Shown in pieces: positions 1 through 7,020 of a DNA stretch of 10,622 nucleotides. Under the pieces are notes generated by a model. That model had not been told where the DNA came from, did no database searches, and was given only the letters and a program-made list of their open reading frames with translations. The stretch lies in NCBI GenBank assembly GCA_003136335.1, contig PLEA01000661.1, positions 1-10,622 on the forward strand, in the 5' to 3' direction. The position numbers were made by a program, and so were the translations under genes. Every line of letters starts with the position of its first letter. The first letter of the stretch is position 1. The stretch is from Acidobacteriaceae bacterium (GTDB taxonomy: Bacteria; Acidobacteriota; Terriglobia; Terriglobales; SbA1).

Positions 1-7
1 TACCCAC

Positions 8-24
8 TGTGCGCCGGGCGCACA
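8..24. repeat. 17-nt perfect palindrome
   Basis: TGTGCGCC-G-GGCGCACA is a perfect inverted repeat with 8-base arms around one central G. It could be a dimeric regulator's operator, or a short hairpin (7-bp stem, CGG loop) at the 3' end of a gene lying outside the window. No T-tract follows it, so a simple intrinsic terminator is less likely. The symmetry is visible directly; the role is unknown. Confidence 0.45.
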
Positions 25-68
25 TGATTCTCAGTGATGCGCGGGTATCCCCAAGTTTACTCAGGTAT

Positions 69-85
69 GGGGGAGTGCCTCCCCC
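69..85. repeat. GC-rich hairpin (7-bp stem, TGC loop)
   Basis: GGGGGAG-TGC-CTCCCCC forms a perfect 7-bp stem with a three-base loop. On the plus strand it is followed by CTTGTTAC, which is only mildly T-rich. It may be a weak terminator for a gene upstream of the window or a REP-like dispersed element. Only one copy is present here, so the repeat idea cannot be tested within this window. Confidence 0.4.
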
Positions 86-169
86 CTTGTTACAAATCCC
101 GAACGGTCGATTCGCGCCACTTTACTCTAGGCGATTTCGGACATATAGTTGCCCGCGAGCTTGACGACG

Positions 170-334
170 ATGAGCAAGAACGATGAACTAGACGATGCAC
201 TCGCTCTCGCCGAGGAACTCTGCACCTCGGACCAGATAAAAGACGTCCTCAGAAAGCGCAAAGGGGATGAGAATGTACGCATTTCAGCCGAATCGAAAGA
301 AGACTTGGTTCAACATCGTCCGCGCCTCGGATAA
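170..334 (+). pseudogene. Short acidic ORF, probably the 5' remnant of a truncated gene
   Basis: The 54-aa product is not recognised. It has a helix-friendly, strongly charged sequence (LDDALALAEEL, then SDQIKDVLRKRKGDENVRIS) that reads like real protein rather than random frame. Its last residues (QHRPRLG) lie past about position 310, where the opposite strand begins to encode a phosphoesterase, so the original C-terminus appears lost. The ATG at 170 is preferred over an in-frame TTG at 149; neither has a convincing Shine-Dalgarno sequence. It overlaps the 3' end of the minus-strand ORF 249-506, a sign that both are broken at the same joint. It could instead be a non-coding shadow. Confidence 0.35.
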
Positions 335-506
335 CACCGTAAGCATGGCCGTTAAAGGTGTTTACTTCGCTCCCAGCAAGGCCGTTGATCTGTGTTGAAC
401 CGCCGTTCGCGGCGTCGTGGCCTGTAATGCCTGAGAAACCGAGCATGTGATCAAACGCTCGGCTCTCCAGCATGAGAACGAACACGTGTTCGATTAAGTT
501 AGCCAT
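249..506 (-). pseudogene. N-terminal remnant of a phosphoesterase (phospholipase C-like) gene
   Basis: The first ~65 residues look like the start of the bacterial phosphoesterase/phospholipase C family (alkaline-phosphatase-like fold): IEHVFVLMLESRAFDHMLGF matches the family's usual opening, in which a strand is followed by an E-(N/S)-R-(S/A)-F-D-H motif contributing to the metal site. This is followed by an ITG-DAA segment and RGADDV. Family members are several hundred residues long, whereas this frame leaves the family pattern after RGADDV (about position 312) and stops after 85 residues. The usual N of ENRS is S here and the S is A, consistent with decay or divergence. The ATG at 506 is natural for the family. 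The product would be non-functional. The family call is from recognition of the motif only. Confidence 0.6.
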
Positions 507-629
507 TTACATTCCACCAGCAGCAGGCCGTGTGCAGGGTTGCTCAAACTACGCTTTCCTTCGGACCCTGTGCGTTCTCGGAAAACCCAGCACCAGTTCC
601 GGCATCCGGGCTTCCTGCGTCTCGCCTTC

Positions 630-648
630 GAGCCGAGCTGCTCGGTTC
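630..648. terminator. Possible hairpin downstream of the methyltransferase remnant
   Basis: GAGCCGAG-CTG-CTCGGTTC pairs over 8 bp (one G-T wobble) with a three-base loop. It lies 42 bp past the stop codon of the minus-strand ORF 691-1065, where a terminator would be expected. No U-tract follows on either strand, so factor-independent termination would be weak at best. The rest of 507-690 shows no supported feature. Confidence 0.25.
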
Positions 649-690
649 CTAGTCCAACTCTGAAGATGGCTTGTCACAGGCACCGCCCAA

Positions 691-1065
691 TTACGGCCTT
701 CTACAAAGGACCCAAAGCTCCTTTGCGTGGTCACTGTCGCTCGGCAAGGGTTCGTTCCAAGAGCCTGCTTTTACAAAACGAGTCCAAATCATCTCAAGGC
801 CAGCGTTGTGGCAGAGGGCCTCGATTTCCTCCGTAGTGTATCGCTTATCCCTCACCAGCAGCTCTTGCGGCAGGTCTGTGCCTGCCTCAAACTGGTCCTT
901 GCGGTAAACGATTCGCGTCTCCTTGTCGATCATGTAATACTCTGGGTTAAAGATTTCTCCCGTCGTTTCCATCATTCTGCTGGGTAAAAGTTTTAACAAT
1001 CTGTCAGGATCAGTGCCGACGGAAAACCAATGTTTTGCGCGGCGTTCGGTGAATTCCATATTCAT
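691..1065 (-). pseudogene. C-terminal fragment of a probable SAM-dependent methyltransferase
   Basis: The 124-aa ORF resembles the C-terminal cap of class I SAM-dependent methyltransferases found in Acidobacteriota: a TGEIFNPEYY stretch, then LPQELLVRDKRYTTEEIEAL, an amphipathic helix (CHNAGLEMIWTRFVKAGSW) and a final strand AKELWVLCRRP typical of the domain's last beta-hairpin. No AdoMet-binding glycine motif is present, so the N-terminal Rossmann half is missing. The frame stays open upstream to a TGA at 1189-1191, but that extension contains no start codon. The ATG pair at 1065/1059 lacks a Shine-Dalgarno sequence. This fits a 5'-truncated gene rather than a small intact one. A stand-alone small protein of unknown function is the alternative. 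The family call is moderate confidence. Confidence 0.45.
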
Positions 1066-1199
1066 TGTTCGTTGCGGTTTCGCCCAATACCAGTTGATCT
1101 TCGCCGCGCGCGTCCTTCGACGTGTCCGACAATCTTTCCAGGTGTCCGCCCCGACGCCCTGTCCCCATATTCCTTCCCATCCGAAAAGTCAACCCTTTC

Positions 1200-1221
1200 C
1201 AAACGGTTTCCAAACGGTTTC
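1200..1221. repeat. Tandem 11-bp repeat CAAACGGTTTC x2
   Basis: Two exact, adjacent copies of CAAACGGTTTC. Each contains the small inverted repeat AAAC-G-GTTT, so the pair resembles two half-helical-turn-spaced operator sites. It sits about 125 bp upstream of the predicted kinase promoter. Binding by a regulator is an inference. Confidence 0.5.
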
Positions 1222-1345
1222 TGCCATCCCGGAAGCATTCCAACTTGCCCCACAGCCTTTTGCTGCCCACAACCGGCGCCAAATCAGCATCGTACTCGAT
1301 GGACAGATGGGGTTTGCGGAATCGCTGACCGGCTCGCGGATTCGA

Positions 1346-1374
1346 TTGACTTGCGCGGGGGGCCGATCTAACAT
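1346..1374 (+). promoter_or_regulatory. Predicted sigma-70-type promoter of the kinase gene
   Basis: TTGACT (1346-1351, 5/6 to the -35 consensus) is separated by exactly 17 bp from TAACAT (1369-1374, 4/6 to the -10 consensus). The expected transcription start falls about 7 nt later, at or next to the TTG start codon at 1381. This would give a leaderless or near-leaderless mRNA, which fits the absence of a Shine-Dalgarno sequence. Confidence 0.45.
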
Positions 1375-1380
1375 CCCGCA

Positions 1381-4300
1381 TTGCAGGGCGAGGCGCCACT
1401 ATCGGGCAGAACCTTCGGCCGTTACCAACTGCGAGAGTTGGTAGCGGTGAGCGGTATGGGAGTGGTTTACCGTGCCTGGGACCCCACACTCGCGTGCGCG
1501 GTCGCCATCAAACTGGTCAGCGAAGACGCGATTCCCGACGAATCGGCCCGCCGCCAACTCTATACGGAAGCCCGAATTGCCTCCTCTTTGAACCACGCCA
1601 ATATTTGCAGGATCAAGGATGTAATCGAAGAGGCAGGCCAAGCCGGGATTGTCATGGAGTTTGTCGAGGGGCAGATTCTCACCAATGTCATTCCGGCCGA
1701 TGTTGGGCTTCCTTTCGAGGTCGTAGTCGAATACGGAATCCAGATCGCCGACGCCGTTTCTCACGCCCACGAAAACGATGTGATCCATCGCGATCTCAAG
1801 AGCAGCAATGTGATGGTCAACCGCGACGGTCAAATAAAGCTGCTCGATTTCGGCCTTTCGAAAATCCAACGCCACAGCGAGGTTCCCAACTCCCTGCAAG
1901 ACCTTTATACGAGGGACAGTGCAGACGCGATCGTGGGAACTCCGCCCTACTGGGCTCCGGAGGTACTGAAACAACGTCTGACCGATACCCGCAGCGACAT
2001 TTGGAGTTTTGGCGTGTTGCTCTACGAAATGGCCAGCGGTCAGATGCCGTTCAAAGGGGCCACCATTGTTGAGTTAGGCTCCGCGATCCTGCAGAAGGCC
2101 CCTTTGCCGCTGCCCGAACATGTGCCGGCGTCGCTCTCGAAGATCACCTACCACTGCTTGCGCAAGGAGATCGGCCAACGTTATCAGCATGCCAGCGAAA
2201 TACGCGCTGCACTGGAAGCAATCGAGCAGAGCGACGGCCGCCGTTCTCCGCGGCCACCCCACGGCGTGGCGCAACTGCCTGCTATCCGCTCGGTTGCGGT
2301 GTTGCCGTTGGAGAATCTTTCGGGTGCTCCCGAGCAAGAGTATTTTGCAGATGGCCTGACCGAATCCCTGATCACTGCCCTGGCGAAAATCGGAGGGTTA
2401 CGCGTCATTTCGCGCACTTCGATCATGCAATACAAGCATGCCCCCAAAACGCTCCCGCAGATCGCACGCGAATTAAACGTGGATGCCGTCGTGGAAGGCT
2501 CGGTGCGCCGTGATGGCGACCGCGTGCGCATCACGGCCGAGCTGATTGAGGCCCGCACCGATCAGCATCTCTGGACTGAAACCTACGACCGAGACCTCCG
2601 CGACATCCTGAACTTGCAGTCGCAAGTAGCGCACGCGATCGCGAGCGCGATACGGGCCAAGCTAAGCCCTTCCGATCGATCGAGTTTGGAAGGAGTCTCC
2701 CGGTCGAGCCAGTCTGCGCTGGATCCTTCGCCTCTGGAGACGGCAATTCGCACCGGCGAGAGCAGCAAACCATCTGCTTCGATAAATCCTTTGGCGTACG
2801 ACCTCTACCTGAAGGGCCGACATTTTTGGAACAACCAGGTGAGTGACGACGATTTCCGGAAAGCCGTGGAGCACTATCAACGCGCGCTCGAGATCGATCC
2901 ACAATCCGCGCTGACATACTCGGGGCTGGCTCACTGTTCTCTCTTGATGGGTACGGGGGAATATGGCCTCAGGGCGCCTTCCGAAATGATGGAGAAAGCG
3001 AAGGTGGCCGCTCTCAAGGCTTTGAGTATTGATGACTCGATTGCAGAAGCGCACTTGTCGTTGGCGATGGTGAAGTTTCGCTTTGATTGGGACTGGGAGG
3101 GTGCGGAAAGGGAGTTCCATCGAGCGAATGACCTCAATCCCGGCTATTCCGTGGGGCACGCCTGGTATTCGGTTTACCTGGCGGTCCTGGCGCGCTTCGA
3201 TGAAGCTTTCGTGGAAGCGAAGATGGCACGGCAACTTAGCCCGTTTTCGCCGGTGATGCACTTTAGCCTGGGTCTTTTGCTTTATGCCTCGGGCCAGAAT
3301 GAGGAGGCAATTGAACAGCTTCGCGACACCGTGGCCATGGACGCCAAGTTTCCGCTCTCGCACGTTGTGCTGGGGCTAACGTTTGGGCGGAAAGGCAGAT
3401 TTGAGGAAGCGATCGCCGAATTCAAGCAGGCCCTGACGATCGCGGGCGCAAAACCTCTTTGGTCAGGTTTCCTGGGACAGGTGTACGCTTCTGCGGGGAA
3501 GACTGAGGACGCGGTCGAGATCTTGAACGAGCTGTTCGCTGCCGCAAAAAACCACTACGTGCCATCCGTCGCTTTTGCCGTGGTTTACGCCGGCTTGGGG
3601 AAGATCGACGAAGCTTTTCATTGGTTGAGGAAAGCCGTTGACGAGCGTGACGGACTCTTGATCTACCTGAGGGTCGGGTCAGTCTTCGACGGTTTGCGTT
3701 CGGACTCGCGCTTCGCGGAGATTCTGGCCAAAGTGGGCTTGCAGAGAGATACCGGGCTCGACGTCGTCCATCCCCCGCCCGGCCCTGTTCCAAAGCCTGC
3801 TCGACCACCTCGGCCGTTTCCGGCAAAACTGCTTCTCGGGGTCGCCGCCGCGATCGTCCTTGCGATCGTCGCGTATGTCGGGATCCCACGGGTCATTGGG
3901 TTGCTTTCGCCGCCGAGGACAATTTTAGCTATCCAGCCTTTCAAAACCCTCGGTGGCGATCCTGATGCTCGCCGCCTTTCCGAGATTGTAAGAGAAGAGG
4001 TCTTTACGCGATTGAGCGAAGTTCATCCACTAAAGCTGGGAGTGGTCGAGCTAACAACGGCAGATTCTGAACTCAGTTATGAGCAGGTTTGCGCAAGTCG
4101 GGAAGCAACCTACGTTCTATCGGCTGCGGTTCACCACGACGGCAATCGATTGGCAATCACCGATCAACTGGTGTTATGTAAAGACCAGACCAGCATGGTG
4201 GGAGACCGTCATGCCATTAATCCCGATGGGGCAGGCATGGGTCCGGTTGTCGACGACATCGTTCAGAAGATATTGGCTGCGCTCCCCAGGGACGTACTGC

Positions 4301-5277
4301 CCGCGCATCAAGTGAACCCCAAAGCATACGAGGCCTACCTGCAAGGGCGTTTTGAGTGGAATCTGCGTACTACACAAAGCCTGATGCAAGCCATTTCTTA
4401 TTTTCAACAGGCAATCGAATACGACGGGACTTACGCGCCCTCTTACGCCGGTATAGCGGACTGCTACGCTCTGCTGGGGTCCGCACCCAATACTGCTCTG
4501 CCGCCAGGCGAAGCCTTTCCAAAAGCGAAGACCAATGCTTTAAAAGCGCTCGCATTGGACAAGGGCCTGGCGGAAGCTCACGTTTCGCTGGGATATTCCG
4601 CGCTGGTCTACGATTGGAACTACCCGGAAGCTGAAAAGGAATTCCGCAAGGCTATCGAACTAAGGCCAGATTATGCAACCGCACATCATTTTTACGCTTA
4701 TTATCTGACTGCTGTCGGAGACGTAAGCCAGGCCATTGCCGAGCGCAAGCTTGCTGTTTCGATTGACCCGAGGTCGCCACTGTTTAACACCTCGCTGGGA
4801 GAGGCGTACTATCAGGCGCATCTCTTTAGCGATAGCATCGGACCAAACCAGGCGGCTCTCGCAATCGATCCGCACTATGCCGTCGCGATAATCAATATCG
4901 GCCGTGCCTACGAGCAAATGGGGAAGTATCCGCAGGCTCAGCAGTTCTTCCAGTCTATTCTGGCATTCGCGCCACGTGATCCCGCTCTTCTCGCACTGCT
5001 TGGCCACCTCTATGCTGTCTCTGGCCAGAAAGTGGCCGCCCAGGGAATCATTTCGCAGTTGCAGCAGATCAGCACCGAAAGATACGTCCCCAGTCTCTAT
5101 GTGGCGCTGATCTATACCGGCCTCGGCGACAAGGATCAGGCGTTCGCCTGGCTCGACAAAGCCTTCGCGGAGCGTTGTGAATATCTCGTGTATCTGCCCA
5201 CGGAACCGACGGCAGATCCGCTGCGGAACGATCCCAGGTTTCCCGCGTTGCTGGAACGCCTGGGGTTGAAGAAATGA
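1381..5277 (+). CDS. Membrane Ser/Thr protein kinase with duplicated TolB/FlgO-like and TPR sensor modules
   Basis: The 1298-aa product starts with a Hanks-type kinase domain (about residues 13-280). Visible motifs are the ATP lysine K44, alpha-C glutamate E63, HRD 136-138 with DLKSSN (N143), DFG 156-158 and WAPE (APE 192-194). Its glycine loop (VAVSGMGVVY, 21-30) keeps only the last of three usual glycines. A TolB/FlgO-like domain follows (about 301-432: VAVLPLENLSG, YFADGLTESL, VVEGSVRR), then a TPR array (about 471-787). A Pro/Arg-rich linker (797-816) leads to one transmembrane helix (about 817-842). After the helix come a diverged second TolB-like domain (about 847-969) and a second TPR array (about 981-1298). 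The kinase should be cytoplasmic and the second sensor half extracytoplasmic. Start: a TAA lies four codons upstream and the first in-frame ATG (M26) is inside the glycine loop, so TTG 1381 is the only start that keeps the domain. The gene converges on the activator at 5291. Confidence 0.9.
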   Translation: MQGEAPLSGRTFGRYQLRELVAVSGMGVVYRAWDPTLACAVAIKLVSEDAIPDESARRQLYTEARIASSLNHANICRIKDVIEEAGQAGIVMEFVEGQILTNVIPADVGLPFEVVVEYGIQIADAVSHAHENDVIHRDLKSSNVMVNRDGQIKLLDFGLSKIQRHSEVPNSLQDLYTRDSADAIVGTPPYWAPEVLKQRLTDTRSDIWSFGVLLYEMASGQMPFKGATIVELGSAILQKAPLPLPEHVPASLSKITYHCLRKEIGQRYQHASEIRAALEAIEQSDGRRSPRPPHGVAQLPAIRSVAVLPLENLSGAPEQEYFADGLTESLITALAKIGGLRVISRTSIMQYKHAPKTLPQIARELNVDAVVEGSVRRDGDRVRITAELIEARTDQHLWTETYDRDLRDILNLQSQVAHAIASAIRAKLSPSDRSSLEGVSRSSQSALDPSPLETAIRTGESSKPSASINPLAYDLYLKGRHFWNNQVSDDDFRKAVEHYQRALEIDPQSALTYSGLAHCSLLMGTGEYGLRAPSEMMEKAKVAALKALSIDDSIAEAHLSLAMVKFRFDWDWEGAEREFHRANDLNPGYSVGHAWYSVYLAVLARFDEAFVEAKMARQLSPFSPVMHFSLGLLLYASGQNEEAIEQLRDTVAMDAKFPLSHVVLGLTFGRKGRFEEAIAEFKQALTIAGAKPLWSGFLGQVYASAGKTEDAVEILNELFAAAKNHYVPSVAFAVVYAGLGKIDEAFHWLRKAVDERDGLLIYLRVGSVFDGLRSDSRFAEILAKVGLQRDTGLDVVHPPPGPVPKPARPPRPFPAKLLLGVAAAIVLAIVAYVGIPRVIGLLSPPRTILAIQPFKTLGGDPDARRLSEIVREEVFTRLSEVHPLKLGVVELTTADSELSYEQVCASREATYVLSAAVHHDGNRLAITDQLVLCKDQTSMVGDRHAINPDGAGMGPVVDDIVQKILAALPRDVLPAHQVNPKAYEAYLQGRFEWNLRTTQSLMQAISYFQQAIEYDGTYAPSYAGIADCYALLGSAPNTALPPGEAFPKAKTNALKALALDKGLAEAHVSLGYSALVYDWNYPEAEKEFRKAIELRPDYATAHHFYAYYLTAVGDVSQAIAERKLAVSIDPRSPLFNTSLGEAYYQAHLFSDSIGPNQAALAIDPHYAVAIINIGRAYEQMGKYPQAQQFFQSILAFAPRDPALLALLGHLYAVSGQKVAAQGIISQLQQISTERYVPSLYVALIYTGLGDKDQAFAWLDKAFAERCEYLVYLPTEPTADPLRNDPRFPALLERLGLKK

Positions 5278-5290
5278 GCGCGTGAACCTA

Positions 5291-6814
5291 TTAAAGGGGA
5301 TCAGCAGCCGCAGGAATTTGAAGTCGCTGGAGCTTGGTCCGCAACCCTTCGCGGCTGATCCCAAGAATCTCGGCGGCGCGCGTACGATTTCCTCCCGTGT
5401 GTTCGAGCACGGACAAGATCAGTTGTTTTTCCATTTCCTGCAGCGACATGGGAGCGACCGGCGGCGCTGCTGACGAGGCCGCAGCCTGGCCGTTGCGACG
5501 CTTCCGAATTCTTTCATTTAGCAAGTCGGCGCCGCAGGGGACATCCGCAATCGCCAGCGCGGCTAGTCTCGACATCTCACTTTCGAGTTCCCGCACATTT
5601 CCCGGAAAACTGTAGGCCGCCAGGGCGGATAAGCAGTCCTCCGCCAGATGCGGCACCGGACGGCCGTAGCGCGCTGCTGCGGTTCTAACAAAATGTTCGG
5701 CCAGCAGCCTCACATCGTGCGGCCGGTCGCGCAAAGGAGGCAAACGAAGGGTGATGGCTGACAGGCGAAAAAATAGATCGGCTCGGAATCTGCCGGCATT
5801 CACCTCGCTCTCCAGATCGCGGTTGGTGGCGGCAATGAAGCGAACGTCCACTTGCTCGGTCCGGGAATTGCCCAGCCGCGTAAACTCGCCCGACTGCAGG
5901 ACACGGAGGAGGTGCGGCTGCAGATCGAGCGGAAGATCGCCGATCTCATCGAGAAAGAGCGTGCCACGGTGGGCAGCTCCGATAAAACCGACACGATCGC
6001 GATTCGCGCCGGTGAATGCGCCCTGCACGAAACCGAAGAGTTCAGAACCAATTAGCGTTGCCGGAATGGCAGCGCAATTCAAGGCGATAAAAGGCCCCTT
6101 AACCCGCGGGCTGTGACGATAGACAGCCCGAGCGATCAATTCCTTCCCGGTTCCGGTTTCTCCCTCGATCAGAACGGGCAGATCGGTACTTGCGATCTGG
6201 TGTACAGTCTGCAAGACGCGCGCCATTGCGGGGTCGGCGGTCAAGATTCCGTCGGAATGGCTGTGAGCGTGTTCCAAAGCTTCCGCGCGGCGCTGCGCCT
6301 GGCTCATTGCCACTGCGGTTCGCAGTCGTGGTGCCGTCAACGCGCAGACTTCATCCAGCAAGTCTCGTTGCTCTTCCGTAAAACAATTGGTGACCTGGCG
6401 ATTTTCCAGATAGATAAGCGCGAACGCTTCATCGCTCGCCACCAGAGGCGCGCACAAAACAGATCGAAGTGATAGTTGCTGGATGCTTGGCTGCCTGCTG
6501 TAGGGCTCGGTAATCGAAGCGTCCCCGATCAGGATGGCTCTTCCGCGTTCCATCACGGACCGGGCAATCGAGCCGCTGACTGCCTCTTCGGCTCGGGACA
6601 GCGCCTCGCTGCGGAAGTTGCGTGCCGCAGTCGCTCGGAACTCTCCGGCTTCACGCACCACAACGAATCCCCGATCGGCCCCCAGGCCCTCGATCAGGGC
6701 GTCGAGAAGCCCGGAAAGGAGTTCGCCATACTCGCCTTCTTTTAGAAGCGCTCGCGACACTCGATAGAGAAGACCCAAGTGTTCAGCTGGCGGATTTTCT
6801 CGTTGCAGAGTCAT
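5291..6814 (-). CDS. GAF-domain sigma-54-dependent transcriptional activator (bacterial enhancer-binding protein)
   Basis: The 507-aa product should bind upstream DNA and use ATP hydrolysis to open sigma-54 promoters in response to a small ligand. Domains in order: GAF (about 12-170); AAA+ with Walker A GETGTGKE (218-225), the sigma-54 contact loop GAFTGA (265-270), Walker B GTLFLDEIGD (284-293), sensor I FIAATNRDL and the arginine region FRADLFFRLS; and a Fis-type helix-turn-helix (about 476-500, NRTRAAEILGISREGLRTKL). All key AAA+ residues are present. There is no phosphoacceptor receiver domain, so it resembles FhlA/NorR-type one-component activators. The frame stays open to an ATG at 6964, but the start at 6814 is preferred: the extra 50 residues are low-complexity and proline-rich, and a promoter sits between the two. 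Its target genes are not shown by the sequence. Confidence 0.92.
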   Translation of the reverse strand: MTLQRENPPAEHLGLLYRVSRALLKEGEYGELLSGLLDALIEGLGADRGFVVVREAGEFRATAARNFRSEALSRAEEAVSGSIARSVMERGRAILIGDASITEPYSRQPSIQQLSLRSVLCAPLVASDEAFALIYLENRQVTNCFTEEQRDLLDEVCALTAPRLRTAVAMSQAQRRAEALEHAHSHSDGILTADPAMARVLQTVHQIASTDLPVLIEGETGTGKELIARAVYRHSPRVKGPFIALNCAAIPATLIGSELFGFVQGAFTGANRDRVGFIGAAHRGTLFLDEIGDLPLDLQPHLLRVLQSGEFTRLGNSRTEQVDVRFIAATNRDLESEVNAGRFRADLFFRLSAITLRLPPLRDRPHDVRLLAEHFVRTAAARYGRPVPHLAEDCLSALAAYSFPGNVRELESEMSRLAALAIADVPCGADLLNERIRKRRNGQAAASSAAPPVAPMSLQEMEKQLILSVLEHTGGNRTRAAEILGISREGLRTKLQRLQIPAAADPL

Positions 6815-6833
6815 GCCAAGTCTTTCATTCGGG

Positions 6834-6842
6834 AATATAGCA
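6834..6842 (-). promoter_or_regulatory. Extended -10 promoter of the GAF activator gene
   Basis: On the minus strand TGC-TATATT (hexamer at 6834-6839) is an extended -10 element with 5/6 match to TATAAT. The predicted RNA start is near 6827, giving a leader of about a dozen bases before the ATG at 6814. The -35 position is poor, which extended -10 promoters tolerate. It supports 6814 over 6964 as the start. Confidence 0.5.
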
Positions 6843-6881
6843 CTACTCAGCGATTTACCGTGGCCCTCGGAGGCTGGCCGT

Positions 6882-7020
6882 CGACTGTCAGGAGGAATGG
6901 TAGTCGATCTGCATACTCCTGTCTGAAAACGTGGTGGCGGTTGGTTCTTTGGAGAAAAACACAATGCAAACTAAGACGCTTACGGTTCAGTCAATGCAAG
7001 AGATGACAGAAAACCGGGCC
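6882..7020 (+). repeat. Duplicated leader segment, copy A
   Basis: This segment is clearly related to 7582-7715. The block 6896-6928 matches 7593-7625 at 27 of 33 positions, and 6941-7008 matches 7636-7703 at 48 of 68 without gaps. It begins at CGACTGTC, runs through the non-coding leader, and continues into the first ~18 codons of the lipoprotein gene. The non-coding part is better conserved than the coding part, which hints at a DNA or RNA function, or at a recent tandem duplication. Confidence 0.75.

Larger units (their letters stand above)
1066..1380. other. 315-bp non-coding stretch upstream of the kinase
   Basis: This stretch lies between the methyltransferase remnant (minus) and the kinase (plus). 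Open frames cross it on both strands but none has family-like sequence or a ribosome binding site. It holds an 11-bp tandem repeat at 1200-1221 and a sigma-70-like promoter at 1346-1374. Nothing else is supported. Confidence 0.6.

Noticed and set aside
307..401. 9-bp inverted repeat as terminal repeats of a tiny mobile element or an invertible switch
   Set aside because: The segment between the arms reads as continuous phosphoesterase coding sequence with its flank, there are no target-site duplications, and no recombinase is nearby. Kept only as possible microhomology at the joint.
1010..1489. Long minus-strand ORF overlapping the kinase 5' end
   Set aside because: Arg/Pro/Gly-rich composition with no family-like sequence, antisense to the clear kinase N-terminus and to its promoter; a shadow frame.
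2662..3363. Long minus-strand ORF (233 aa) inside the kinase gene
   Set aside because: Lies wholly antisense to the conserved TPR coding region and shows no recognisable domain; a GC-driven shadow frame.
6795..6825. GG...GC pattern on the minus strand (TTGGCATGACTCTGCA) as a sigma-54 promoter
   Set aside because: The spacing between GG and GC is one base short of the required 10, and it lies across the activator's own start codon.
6815..6964. N-terminal extension of the GAF activator to an ATG at 6964
   Set aside because: The extra 50 residues are proline-rich and unlike the family, and an extended -10 promoter at 6834-6842 lies inside the extension, so the start at 6814 is preferred.
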